Source: Halobacteriales archaeon QS_4_66_20 (GTDB lineage: Archaea > Halobacteriota > Halobacteria > Halobacteriales > Haloarculaceae). Taken from it: a DNA stretch of 64,000 bases. Below the pieces are notes generated by a model, which saw nothing but the letters and a program-made list of their open reading frames with translations, had not been told where the DNA came from and made no database searches. Below, one piece after another: positions 52,438 to 59,752 of this stretch (position 1 is its first letter; each line of letters opens with the position of its first letter). A program made the translations under genes and the position numbers. Location of the stretch: NCBI GenBank assembly GCA_003021015.1, contig PXRK01000002.1, positions 1 to 64,000 of the forward strand, in the 5' to 3' direction.

Positions 52438-52733
52438 GCTCGATCACCTATCGGTGCTGTCAGAAAGAAATCGTCGCCACCCGACGCGTGCCTCGTTGAG
52501 TCGCTCCTGTTCGTTCATGGATTTGTTCTGCTCGTATAATGAGTATCCTACGTCATAATGGTTGTCCCCCTCATCGGCTTCGCGCAGCTCACGCGCACCA
52601 CCCCCTAAACCCGCCGCTAAGTATCAGAGAATGCGGGAAAACGGATATATACCAAGTGGGCCGGCGCAGAACCGCCGAAACTGGGAACTCCATGCTTCTC
52701 TGCGCGTCTGTCCGCCGTTCGTGAAAGAGGGAT
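52438..52733. other. intergenic region at the left edge of the mobile element
   Basis: About 300 bases without a convincing gene. GATATATA (near 52653) and GATTTAAAT (near 52731) are TATA-like. The boundary of the integrated element should lie here or within the recombinase gene. I see no tRNA. Confidence 0.4.
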
Positions 52734-53804
52734 TTAAATTGCATTGCTGGTGAACTCCGTGTTCTCGATGAGGTCCCGGCGTCGATCCTCCATGCGCTCG
52801 CGGAGGCGCTGGCGCCGACGCTCGGGGTCGGCTTTGTCGTAGTGCTGTTCAATCGTCTTGACCGTCGCATTCACGCGCTCAGCGACATCCTCGGGCGGCC
52901 ACCCCTGGTTCAGCATGTAAGTGACCGCCCCGGTCCGGGTCGGATGCGGTGATCGGCTTGAGGGACACTTGCTACACTGCGTGTAATGGGTCCACTCGCA
53001 GGTAGCGTGGGACTTCCCGTGTGGGCAGTCTGTCCGCAGACAGGGCAACGTCGCCAAGTAACTCCACGTACGGACGGCACTTGACGAGGGGCGGCCCTGA
53101 ATCGTCGTCAGCAGCGGCTGTCGGCTGTGATCGTCAGTCGCATCGACTCGCTCGTGCCGAATGTAGTGAGCGATCGCATCGACGCTCTCCTGTTTGAGCG
53201 CGACCGGCCGCTCGCCACCGCGCTTGTTCTTCAGCGGCGTCCCGGTGTCCGGCCGGTGCCGGAACTCGACGAACCGGTCACCGATGTAGAAATCCTGCAG
53301 GTCGAGTGCACGCAGCCCGCCCTGGCGTGCGCCGGTCGTCCACGCCAGCTCGAGGAACGCGTGCCGGCGCGACCCGTAGAGCGCGTCGTCCTCACGGAAG
53401 TGAGCGAGCATCGCCGTCGCCCGGTCACCGTGGAGCTTCACGTCACTGGATCGGTCCTCAGGGTCGAGATCGGGGATGTGGACGGCCGCTGCGAGCCCGG
53501 GCTCTGCGGCCCCGAGGTCTTCGAGGAACCGACAGAACATCTTGAGCGTCCACATCTCGCCCTCCAGGGTCACAGGCGAGATCTCGGCACTGCGTTTCTC
53601 GTAGTACCGATCCATGTCGTAGGGCTGCAACTCGCCGACGGTCTCAATGCCCTCGCTCTCACACCACTCGGCAAAGAGTTTCAGCCGGTAGAACCATCCC
53701 TCCATGCTCTCCTCGGTCGAATCGGCGGCCCGACGGCGGAGATACCGGTCTTTTGCCTTCCGGGGCTTGAGGTTGCTCGGGTCACGGTCGCGGTCACGAC
53801 TCAC
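52734..53804 (-). CDS. tyrosine recombinase/integrase
   Basis: A 356-residue phage-type integrase. The N-terminal SAM-like core-binding domain (YRLKLFAEWCESEGIETVGE, about residues 38-110) is followed by the catalytic domain. Catalytic residues are arginine in TTGARQGGLRALD near 165, lysine in TPLKNKRGGE near 195, the HxxR box as SPHPTRTGAV near 290 and the nucleophile tyrosine in TIEQHYDKAD near 325. A zinc-knuckle-like insert (CLRTDCPHGKSHATCEWTHY, then CSKC) precedes the HxxR box. Starts with GTG. It probably integrated this element. Confidence 0.9.
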   Translation of the reverse strand: MSRDRDRDPSNLKPRKAKDRYLRRRAADSTEESMEGWFYRLKLFAEWCESEGIETVGELQPYDMDRYYEKRSAEISPVTLEGEMWTLKMFCRFLEDLGAAEPGLAAAVHIPDLDPEDRSSDVKLHGDRATAMLAHFREDDALYGSRRHAFLELAWTTGARQGGLRALDLQDFYIGDRFVEFRHRPDTGTPLKNKRGGERPVALKQESVDAIAHYIRHERVDATDDHSRQPLLTTIQGRPSSSAVRTWSYLATLPCLRTDCPHGKSHATCEWTHYTQCSKCPSSRSPHPTRTGAVTYMLNQGWPPEDVAERVNATVKTIEQHYDKADPERRRQRLRERMEDRRRDLIENTEFTSNAI

Positions 53805-53876
53805 GCCACACCACCCCCCGCATGCGGGTGGGGGAGACCAGCGGTGTTGAGGCCCCCGGATTCGGGTGGAGCGCGG

Positions 53877-54140
53877 TTACGCCGTGCCATCTGCATCGTT
53901 ACCCTCCAGGTTGGCGACCCGTTCGAGCGCGAGGTAGATCGCCGCCAGCTCGTGCTTGTACAGTTTCGCATCGGCCCGCAGGTCCTTCTCGGAGGGGTCG
54001 AGTCCAGCGTGGCTCAGCAGACCTGCGAGCAGACCCTCGCGGGTCTGCTGCATGGCGACGTGCTCAATCTGCTCCTCGTGGGTCCACGAGCCGAACTCCG
54101 GTGGCCACTGATCGGTCGCCGGCTGTTGTTCCGTCCTCAC
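53877..54140 (-). CDS. uncharacterised element protein, 87 residues
   Basis: A charged, mostly helical protein (WTHEEQIEHVAMQQTREGLL; DLRADAKLYKHELAAIYLAL). The C-terminal helix could be a coiled coil. No family is recognised. Its start overlaps the stop of the preceding gene by a few bases. It is the last gene of the element's main minus-strand operon, followed by two palindrome copies and the integrase. Confidence 0.6.
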   Translation of the reverse strand: MRTEQQPATDQWPPEFGSWTHEEQIEHVAMQQTREGLLAGLLSHAGLDPSEKDLRADAKLYKHELAAIYLALERVANLEGNDADGTA

Positions 54141-54352
54141 CGCGACCCACCCCCCGCGTGCGGGTGGGGTTTCGAGGCGGCGTGATCAGCGAGCAACCTC
54201 TGAATGTGGTCGAGCACCCAGCCGGCGAGAATCCCGCCGAGAACGGCCCAGTGGGCCGCGAACTCAGCAGCCCAGACGACGGCGGTCGTCCCGGCCCACA
54301 CGCCGAAAAACGCCAGCACCCACAGCCCGAACCAACGGTTGAGGTACGTCAC
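54137..54352 (-). CDS. small membrane protein of the element
   Basis: A 71-residue protein starting with GTG (VTYLNRWFGLWVLAFFGVWA) with hydrophobic segments near residues 8-25 and 30-48 and a charged tail ending KPHPHAGGGSR. That last phrase is the translated element palindrome. The start overlaps the previous stop as GTGA, which decides it against upstream codons. A holin-like role is conceivable for a virus-derived element, but nothing proves it. Confidence 0.6.
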   Translation of the reverse strand: MTYLNRWFGLWVLAFFGVWAGTTAVVWAAEFAAHWAVLGGILAGWVLDHIQRLLADHAASKPHPHAGGGSR

Positions 54353-54663
54353 GCCTCGATCGCCTCCCGAGAGCGGTCGACGCCGCCGAGTTCGCGGGCC
54401 TCGTGGCGGAGCTGATCGTCTGTCACGCGCCGGAACTGACACAACTCGTCGCCGTCAGCGGCGGTTTCGGTTTCGACGAGCGTCCGCGAGCGCACCTGCT
54501 GGGGCGGGTAGTGTGTCCGCTCGCCGTCCCAGGTGTCGACCCGCAGCCAGCCCTGCTCTGTGACCGTCGAATCACCGACAAACAACTCGGTCCCGTCGAC
54601 GAGGGTCACGAACGCGGGCGTCCGGTACGTCTGGAGTTCGGACGGGTCCAGCGCCTCAAGCAT
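54349..54663 (-). CDS. uncharacterised element protein, 104 residues
   Basis: It starts MLEALDPSELQTYRTPAFVT and has beta-rich segments (LVDGTELFVGDSTVTEQGWL, RVDTWDGERTHYPPQQVRS), then a charged tail (ELGGVDRSREAIEA). A small OB- or SH3-like barrel is possible. No family is recognised. The ATG lies just before the stop of the preceding small frame (8-base overlap). Confidence 0.6.
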   Translation of the reverse strand: MLEALDPSELQTYRTPAFVTLVDGTELFVGDSTVTEQGWLRVDTWDGERTHYPPQQVRSRTLVETETAADGDELCQFRRVTDDQLRHEARELGGVDRSREAIEA

Positions 54664-54781
54664 CACGATCACCGTCCGATCCAAAGACCTCCCGCCACTG
54701 TGCAACCGACAGCGTAGCCGGCGTGTCGACGGCGACCATGGGCGTCCCAGCGCCCGCACTGGGGGTGCTCGCGGGGATCAT
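54656..54781 (-). CDS. small element protein, 41 residues
   Basis: The minus strand reads MIPASTPSAGAGTPMVAVDT then PATLSVAQWREVFGSDGDRD and A. Its ATG overlaps the upstream stop as ATGA and its own stop overlaps the next gene start, so translational coupling supports it despite its size. No known domain. Confidence 0.5.
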   Translation of the reverse strand: MIPASTPSAGAGTPMVAVDTPATLSVAQWREVFGSDGDRDA

Positions 54782-55038
54782 GCCTCAACCTCCGCGGGCT
54801 CCTCGCCCTCGATCGGCGGTTCTTCGCGCGGCAGGTGGCCGATCGCCTCTGCCTCGAAGGTGCGAACCGTCGCTGTGGACTCGCCGTCGTGTTTCAACCG
54901 GTCGTGTGTACCGGCTTTTATCTGGGCGTCACCCTCGTTGCGGTGCGGTCGGCTCCGCCAGTGGTCGTGATCCCGCGCGTCGGGGATCGCTGGACAGCCC
55001 GAACACACTGCTTGATGGAACGTCTGTTGCTCGCTCAT
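54778..55038 (-). CDS. small element protein with a possible zinc site
   Basis: An 86-residue protein. The N-terminal half has CSGCPAIPDARDHDHWRSRP, with a CxxC pair and an HDH cluster that could bind zinc. The C-terminal half is acidic (EAEAIGHLPREEPPIEGEEP). It sits directly downstream of the PCNA gene, overlapping it by ATGA. A link to the clamp is possible, but I see no clear PIP-box. Confidence 0.55.
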   Translation of the reverse strand: MSEQQTFHQAVCSGCPAIPDARDHDHWRSRPHRNEGDAQIKAGTHDRLKHDGESTATVRTFEAEAIGHLPREEPPIEGEEPAEVEA

Positions 55039-55913
55039 TGGGATTCACTCTCGATTCGGGGAGCGACCATGAACGTCGCCGTAAAGCCCCACTCCACCCA
55101 CTCCCCCCGGATGCGGGTGGGGAACTCGTCGCCGAACGACAGCGTCACGCGATCGGCCTTCGCGGCGTCGAGCGCGCCGATCGCGTCACTGAGGTAATCC
55201 ATCGAGAACACCGACCCGCGAGCACTGTCTGCACCGTTCTCCGACCACGCGGCCTCGGGGAACGCCACGGTGTCGACGAGCTCGTTGTCCTCGTTGAGCT
55301 GGCGCTCGCCGATCGGTTGACTCCCGATGATGAACGTCTCGCCGTCCCGCGAGAGCCACACGTGCTCGTTCAGCCGTTCGAGTCCGGCGATCGCGTCACC
55401 GAGCGCATCCACGTCGGGCGCGGCCATGTTCGGCAACTCGATGTCCGGCACGTCCGGCTCCTCGCGGATGGAATCGGGATCGATCGTGTAGAACTCGCTC
55501 ACCCGGCGCATGCGCTGGTTTGGACGCAGCGCGGCGGCCCGCAGCCGCGCCCGCTCCCCTTCGGGGAGAACATCGACCCGCACGGGGTCGTCCTGGCGCT
55601 TGCGCGCGAAGCGAACGGACTTGGCGAGGGTATCCAGCGGCAGCCCGATCGTGAGGCTGCCGGCGACTGCGTACGTCTCGAAACTCGACGCCGGCACCGA
55701 CAGCGAGACGAGCCCGACGTTCGCCGGATCGACAGCGCGGATTTTCAGCCCATCGTCCTCCAGGTGGACGCGACACTCCTCGACGAGCGCCTGCGGAAGT
55801 TCCAGCAGCGACCGTAGCGGGTCGGCGCTGGTGACGATCGTCGCGTCGGCCTCGGCGGGCGCGTCGAAGCCGAGTTCGCGATCGCCGTCGTCCTGCTGGA
55901 CGGCTTTACTCAT
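55035..55913 (-). CDS. DNA polymerase sliding clamp (PCNA) homologue
   Basis: A 292-residue PCNA. VEECRVHLEDDGLKIRAVDP then ANVGLVSLSVPASSFETYAV matches haloarchaeal PCNA, as do YTIDPDSIREEPDVPDIELP, FSMDYLSDAIGAL, SFGDEFPTRI and the end TFMVAPRIESES. It is longer than host PCNA (about 247) because of a 35-residue N-terminal lead and an insert after LPNMAAPDVDAL. Clamps encircle DNA and tether polymerase and nucleases. Encoded by the mobile element, it may redirect host replication. Start at the ATG overlapping the upstream nuclease stop by eight bases. Confidence 0.9.
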   Translation of the reverse strand: MSKAVQQDDGDRELGFDAPAEADATIVTSADPLRSLLELPQALVEECRVHLEDDGLKIRAVDPANVGLVSLSVPASSFETYAVAGSLTIGLPLDTLAKSVRFARKRQDDPVRVDVLPEGERARLRAAALRPNQRMRRVSEFYTIDPDSIREEPDVPDIELPNMAAPDVDALGDAIAGLERLNEHVWLSRDGETFIIGSQPIGERQLNEDNELVDTVAFPEAAWSENGADSARGSVFSMDYLSDAIGALDAAKADRVTLSFGDEFPTRIRGEWVEWGFTATFMVAPRIESESQ

Positions 55914-56664
55914 CGGAACCACCCCCCGCGTCCGGGTGGGGGTCTTCCTGCCCACAGAGCCAGCAGCCACACGGCTCGAACGGCACGTCGGCGACCGTCT
56001 CGATTGCTCCAGCGTCCTTGATCGCCGCGCGCATCTCGAAGGCCTGCTTGACGAGTTCGTCCCGCCGGTCGGGATCGAACGCGAACGTCCCATCCTCGGG
56101 CCACGTCCGCACTTCCAGGTTCTTCTTGTTGATGTACACCACCTGCCCGGCCTCGGCGTCAAGCGCGTCCATGTACAGCGTGAGCTGATCGAGGTGGCGC
56201 TCGCTCGGCGGGTCGAACTTGTGCCACCCGCCGCGGGTCTTCCAGTCATAGACCACGCCGTCGTGGCCGTCGTACACGTCGGCGGTCCCGACGACCTCGA
56301 CGACCCCCGAGTTGCCGGGCCGCCGGTACTCCGCCTGGACGGGGTGCTCGGCGTGAACACCGGGGAACCGGCCGCCGAGTTCGGCCTCCAGCCACTCGTG
56401 GACGAGCGTCCCGATCTGGAACACGCCCAGCGTCTCGGTGTCGTGATCTTCAAGCCCGAATTTCGAGATGGTGGCCTGCCGCGGACAGCGCGCGAGTTGG
56501 GAGGGATGGAACCGCACGGCGTTGCGCTCGGTGTGACTGTCGTCGTCGTTCGCGACGGCGAGCGTCCGCGCGAGCTGTTTCTCCCAGTCGATCGGCTCCG
56601 GTGCGCTGACCTCGTCGGTACGGAACTCCTCGAAATCGCCCAGGTCGTCGGAGGACTCGCTCAC
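55906..56664 (-). CDS. Cas4/RecB-like PD-(D/E)XK nuclease
   Basis: A 252-residue nuclease. FHPSQLARCPRQATISKFGL near residue 52 has the first Fe-S cysteine. IGTLVHEWLEAELGG contains the conserved histidine. VEVVGTADVYDGHDGVVYDW then KTR near 130-145 carries the catalytic D...(D)xK. QLTLYMDALDAEAGQVVYIN is motif QxxxY, and CGCWLCG near 235 gives the last three cysteines of a Cas4-type 4Fe-4S cluster. No CRISPR is nearby, so it is a stand-alone element nuclease, as in several archaeal viruses. Starts GTG with GTGA overlap. Ends in the palindrome-coded PHPDAGGGS. Confidence 0.88.
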   Translation of the reverse strand: MSESSDDLGDFEEFRTDEVSAPEPIDWEKQLARTLAVANDDDSHTERNAVRFHPSQLARCPRQATISKFGLEDHDTETLGVFQIGTLVHEWLEAELGGRFPGVHAEHPVQAEYRRPGNSGVVEVVGTADVYDGHDGVVYDWKTRGGWHKFDPPSERHLDQLTLYMDALDAEAGQVVYINKKNLEVRTWPEDGTFAFDPDRRDELVKQAFEMRAAIKDAGAIETVADVPFEPCGCWLCGQEDPHPDAGGGSDE

Positions 56665-56834
56665 GCGGACTCACCTCCGACATGAATCGGAACAGCGAAA
56701 CCGCCGACCTGAGCGCCACACTCGTCACAGTACAGGTCCTCGCACTGGTAGATCCCGTCGACGTAATTCCTGCTCTCAATGTCGACTTCCGAAACCTCCG
56801 ACCCGCAGCCGGGACAGCGGTCGGCGATCGTCAC
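56661..56834 (-). CDS. small double-CxxC zinc-ribbon protein
   Basis: A 57-residue protein: a GTG start, then TIADRCPGCGSEVSEVDIES, YQCEDLYCDECGAQVGGFAV and PIHVGGESA. CPGC and CDEC form one zinc ribbon. GTGA overlaps at both ends tie it to its neighbours in the operon. It may act as a DNA- or protein-binding accessory of the nuclease/clamp module. Confidence 0.65.
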   Translation of the reverse strand: MTIADRCPGCGSEVSEVDIESRNYVDGIYQCEDLYCDECGAQVGGFAVPIHVGGESA

Positions 56835-57211
56835 GCCTGCTCACCCCCCGCATCCGGGTGGTGGTCGTCGGGCAGGCGGGTGGCGATCTGCTCGCTGCTG
56901 TCGGCAAGGCTCAGCAGGTACACCTCGCCCAGCTCGCCCACGCGCTCGTCGGCGGCGGCGAGCCGCAACTGCTTGGCGGCCTGCCGGGCCCGGTTCGCGG
57001 GCGAGCCCGTCGCGGTGTCGACGGCCGGCTGTGCCTGTTCGTAGAGGTACGTCGCAACGGCGTCGATCGTCGCCACCTCCTCCTCAGCGAGCGCGGACGC
57101 GGCGGCGTCGGCCACGCCGTCGAGCAGCGCGGCGGCCGCGGCGTCACTGTCTGGTTTCTGTCCGAACGTCTGACCGGTGGCCTTATCGGCCTGCGTCTGT
57201 TGGTTGGTCAT
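56831..57211 (-). CDS. first gene of the element operon, uncharacterised
   Basis: A 126-residue, Ala-rich, helical protein that starts MTNQQTQADKATGQTFGQKP. It continues with AAAAALLDGVADAAASALAE, YLYEQAQPAVDTATGS and KQLRLAAADERVGELGEVYL. It ends DDHHPDAGGEQA, where HHPDAGG is the translated palindrome. It heads the minus-strand operon that includes the Cas4-like nuclease and PCNA. Function unknown. Confidence 0.6.
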   Translation of the reverse strand: MTNQQTQADKATGQTFGQKPDSDAAAAALLDGVADAAASALAEEEVATIDAVATYLYEQAQPAVDTATGSPANRARQAAKQLRLAAADERVGELGEVYLLSLADSSEQIATRLPDDHHPDAGGEQA

Positions 57212-57348
57212 GGTCAGTGGGTGACCCACTGCGCGGCCCGCGGGAGATTGCATCCCGTGGCCGTCGCGTGATTTTTCCGTGCGTCGTGGTCTGTAGAGCC
57301 ACGCAGCGGGTCATATCTCACAGTGTTCTAGGCGCGGCTTACTTAACT

Positions 57349-57364
57349 GTTGTGCCAGAACAAT
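57349..57364. promoter_or_regulatory. operator site 1 of the element switch
   Basis: GTTGTGCCAGAACAAT, an interrupted inverted repeat (GTTGT...ACAAT), lying between the promoters of the minus-strand operon and the plus-strand wHTH gene. Confidence 0.65.
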
Positions 57365-57412
57365 AGATACTAAGGGTTGATTATTTACCCTGCGACAATC
57401 AAAACTGACTCA

Positions 57413-57673
57413 GTGAGCGACAAACCGGGGCCCGATCCGACTGCCACGCCTGAGGAAATTCTTAGAATCCTCAAAATGGCGTACCCTCCAGCACTTGGCA
57501 CGTCGGATATTGCGGAGGAAATCGGCATTTCTCAACAGGCCACCCATAGGCACCTGAAACGGCTAGAGGAGGACGAACTCGTAGAATCCCGGAAGGTAGC
57601 CAGAGCGCGTATTTGGTGGCTTACAGACGAAGGGGAACGACGCGCGTCGTCTCATTCTGAAGATAGCCAGTAG
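57413..57673 (+). CDS. winged helix-turn-helix regulator of the element
   Basis: An 86-residue regulator. TPEEILRILKMAYPPALGTS then DIAEEIGISQQATHRHLKRL is the HTH, and DELVESRKVARARIWWLTDE the wing. I start at GTG (SDKPGPDPTATPEE follows) because the TATA-like GATTATTTA (57379-57387) lies 26-34 bases before it. An upstream TTG would place the start inside the TATA box. An operator site lies upstream. It may repress its own gene and the operon on the other strand. Confidence 0.75.
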   Translation: MSDKPGPDPTATPEEILRILKMAYPPALGTSDIAEEIGISQQATHRHLKRLEEDELVESRKVARARIWWLTDEGERRASSHSEDSQ

Positions 57674-57864
57674 ATCATCACGCCGCCCGTTTTCACGCAA
57701 TTGACCACTCCCTCCACCTCCAATTCCTTTAGGCGCTGACGGACACGCTCGCGGGACAGATCGACAGAGGGAGCTACATCTGAAACCGTGGCAAACGGAT
57801 AATCTGTTCCGGCGATCGCCTGGAGAAGCTCGTCGTCAGTGACCTCCGGGTCGGGGCCTCTCAT
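57652..57864 (-). CDS. second winged helix-turn-helix regulator of the element
   Basis: A roughly 70-residue protein: MRGPDPEVTDDELLQAIAGT then DYPFATVSDVAPSVDLSRER as HTH and VRQRLKELEVEGVVNCVKTG as recognition helix and wing. It is convergent with the first wHTH gene, and their 3' ends overlap by 22 bases. The start could be the ATG two codons further upstream. Its upstream region holds two operator sites. Confidence 0.7.
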   Translation of the reverse strand: MRGPDPEVTDDELLQAIAGTDYPFATVSDVAPSVDLSRERVRQRLKELEVEGVVNCVKTGGVMIYWLSSE

Positions 57865-57887
57865 AGCCATTGTCTAAATGAGTATCT

Positions 57888-57928
57888 ATTGTGCCAGAAC
57901 AATAGTTTTATGGTTGTGGCATAACAAC
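57888..57928. promoter_or_regulatory. operator sites 2 and 3 flanking a TATA box
   Basis: ATTGTGCCAGAACAAT (57888-57903) and GTTGTGGCATAACAAC (57913-57928) match operator site 1. Between them is AGTTTTATG, a TATA-like sequence for the plus-strand genes from 58026. A protein bound to either site would cover that promoter. Confidence 0.7.
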
Positions 57929-58025
57929 AGTTTTCGTAAGGAACGCCGGTCCTACGCGGGCAAAATTCAGGAAAATCGCCCGCCGCGCTGCAGACGCGAC
58001 GGGCCGGGGTTCCGAGGTGAAACCC

Positions 58026-58478
58026 ATGCAAACCAACGACCTCGCGGACGAAAACGATTGTGGAACCGCCAGCCGACCACCGACCAGCGAAATCACGTCG
58101 ACGTTCTCCGAGACCAGCGACGGCGACGAGTGGACCGACCACCTGGACGTGATCGCCGTCGCCAGCCACAAGTGGGACCACCGATGCACCGAGTATGTCT
58201 ACGCCGACGCGGACGGCGACCTGACGATCCAGGCGCGGTACTACCACCACGGCGAGCTGGAACACGTCCACGAAGACACCTTCGATCTCGACGCCGACGA
58301 GACGCCACTCGAGTACGCGCGACAGAGCTACGACCGCAACCCGCCGGGCTCGGTCACTGACGAATTCGAGCTGATGGTCGGGTGCGGGCGGCCGTTGTAC
58401 CCGCGCTTGCGCGACCTCCGCGACCGCCTGCGTATCCGCGTCCGAAGCGCGCTCGCGGCCGCCCTCGGGGGTGCATAA
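58026..58478 (+). CDS. uncharacterised element protein, 150 residues
   Basis: It begins MQTNDLADENDCGTASRPPT. A beta-rich middle (HLDVIAVASHKWDHRCTEYV, YADADGDLTIQARYYHHGEL) is followed by a basic end (RPLYPRLRDLRDRLRIRVRS). First of three plus-strand genes behind the operator-flanked TATA box. I do not recognise the family. Confidence 0.6.
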   Translation: MQTNDLADENDCGTASRPPTSEITSTFSETSDGDEWTDHLDVIAVASHKWDHRCTEYVYADADGDLTIQARYYHHGELEHVHEDTFDLDADETPLEYARQSYDRNPPGSVTDEFELMVGCGRPLYPRLRDLRDRLRIRVRSALAAALGGA

Positions 58479-58481
58479 TCC

Positions 58482-58679
58482 ATGTGCCCACAGACGCAGG
58501 CAGGCGAGCGCCAGCGCGTCCCCGTCGCGGGCGGCGTGCTCGTCTACGAGTCCCGCGCCCTCGGGCGCGAGTTGATCGGCTTCGAGGACGTGGAGAACTG
58601 GGACGACCTCGCGGACGCAATCGCGGCTCGCGGCCACGGGCGCGGCGCGATCCACCATCTGCCGGAGCTGGATCAATGA
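58482..58679 (+). CDS. uncharacterised element protein, 65 residues
   Basis: A small protein, MCPQTQAGERQRVPVAGGVL then VYESRALGRELIGFEDVENW and DDLADAIAARGHGRGAIHHL. It starts three bases after the previous stop and its own stop overlaps the next start (ATGA). No recognised domain. Confidence 0.55.
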   Translation: MCPQTQAGERQRVPVAGGVLVYESRALGRELIGFEDVENWDDLADAIAARGHGRGAIHHLPELDQ

Positions 58680-58927
58680 GCCCCTGCACCGTCTCGACGC
58701 GCAAACGCGCCCGCAAATGCGCGGAGACGCTGGCCGTGCGCGAGCCCGTCGTCGCCGTCGACGTGCTCGAACCCCACGCCGACCCCACGGACTGCTGGAC
58801 GCTGGACATGACGCTGGACACTCGCGGCGTCCCGCCGCAGGTGCTCGACGACCTCGGGAGCTACCAGGCCACGCTGCGGGACGCGAGCCCGCAGGGACGC
58901 GCCTGGACGGTTCTCGCAACACTGTAG
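58676..58927 (+). CDS. uncharacterised element protein, 83 residues
   Basis: It begins MSPCTVSTRKRARKCAETLA, a basic head, then VVAVDVLEPHADPTDCWTLD and TRGVPPQVLDDLGSYQATLR. The ATGA overlap with the preceding gene fixes the start. Convergent with the zinc-finger gene that follows: the two stop codons abut. Function unknown. Confidence 0.6.
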   Translation: MSPCTVSTRKRARKCAETLAVREPVVAVDVLEPHADPTDCWTLDMTLDTRGVPPQVLDDLGSYQATLRDASPQGRAWTVLATL

Positions 58928-59164
58928 TCATCTGACGGTCGGCTCGCCGAACTGCCCTTTGTGGTCGGCCTCCGCACCGATGACCTCAACCCGATCCCGC
59001 GGCACCTCTGCACCCGTTTGTACGTTCCGAAGCGACCGGAACACGCTGCCACAGCTCCGACACTCAAAGAACCCGTCGACAACCCGCCAGTCTCGGTGCT
59101 CGTGTGGCGTCGGACAGACCCATTTCCATTTCTCCCGTTTGTTGGTGGTATTAATCCGATACAT
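58928..59164 (-). CDS. zinc-binding protein of haloviral type
   Basis: A 78-residue protein. KREKWKWVCPTPHEHRDWRV then VDGFFECRSCGSVFRSLRNV gives C-x3-H...CxxC, a likely zinc site. The phrase CPTPHEHRDWRVVDGxFECRSCG is one I recall from several haloarchaeal proviruses and plasmids. Function unknown. TATA-like AT-poor upstream, so it may be read from the promoter of the HTH gene behind it. Confidence 0.6.
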   Translation of the reverse strand: MYRINTTNKREKWKWVCPTPHEHRDWRVVDGFFECRSCGSVFRSLRNVQTGAEVPRDRVEVIGAEADHKGQFGEPTVR

Positions 59165-59200
59165 TGCGACCCGAGACGATGGGGTGGGGGAAGATAAAGC

Positions 59201-59554
59201 TCAGCGGCCCCCGCACAGTGAAAGTGAAAAAGACCTCTCCGAATATACAGCGATCAACAACAGCGACTCCGCGCCGTCACTGTTACCCTGGTCGAGCATG
59301 GCGAGCGCCCCGAGAACCAAGGCAATCAGGATAATCCATTTCAGAGCGCCACCACTTTCCGACTCGCCACCACTCCCGCGCCCCTCACCGGCAGGATCGC
59401 CGTGCTTCTGCAACGCGGTACTCACCGTCGACTCGGACCACCCCGAAACCTCTGCAATCTCTTTCTGCTTCATATCGGGGTTACGCTCTGCGACCTCTAG
59501 CACTTCTTGTTCGGCTTCTGTCGGCGCGTCCTCGAAGGCTTCTTCGAGCCCCAT
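59201..59554 (-). CDS. membrane-anchored helix-turn-helix protein
   Basis: A 117-residue protein. A homeodomain-like HTH (EVLEVAERNPDMKQKEIAEV, SGWSESTVSTALQKHG, about residues 20-57) is followed by a Gly/Ser/Glu linker. One membrane helix comes next (GGALKWIILIALVLGALAML), then a short exterior tail. DNA-binding tied to the membrane suggests regulation by membrane events or DNA tethering. I chose the ATG giving MGLEEAFEDAPTEAE. Confidence 0.65.
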   Translation of the reverse strand: MGLEEAFEDAPTEAEQEVLEVAERNPDMKQKEIAEVSGWSESTVSTALQKHGDPAGEGRGSGGESESGGALKWIILIALVLGALAMLDQGNSDGAESLLLIAVYSERSFSLSLCGGR

Positions 59555-59752
59555 CACCACCACGCTCCTGAACACAGAAGTACCTGGCAAGCGATACGAC
59601 TATCTGGACCCTCCCAGGGGACACTCTTCGTCGACATACGCGGCCAACCTAGCAACGAGTTGACTTGAACCCGCAGGACTGACTAAACCGACTGAAAATA
59701 CCCACCCGCATGCGGGTGGAAAAATAGTCATCCACTCAAGTTAATATATCTT
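59555..59752 (-). other. intergenic region with one palindrome copy
   Basis: Contains CCCACCCGCATGCGGGTGG (59701-59719) just after the end of the lipoprotein gene and the AT-rich GTTAATATATC near 59740. No gene or tRNA is supported. Confidence 0.4.

Noticed and set aside
55906-56664. Cas4-like gene as part of a CRISPR-Cas locus
   Set aside because: There are no repeats, cas1, cas2 or effector genes in the window. The neighbours are clamp and small element genes.
59590-59700. Possible tRNA or tRNA fragment (GGGTTCAAGTC on the minus strand) as attachment site of the element
   Set aside because: The bases around the TTCAAGT do not pair into a T stem, and no acceptor or anticodon arm can be drawn.
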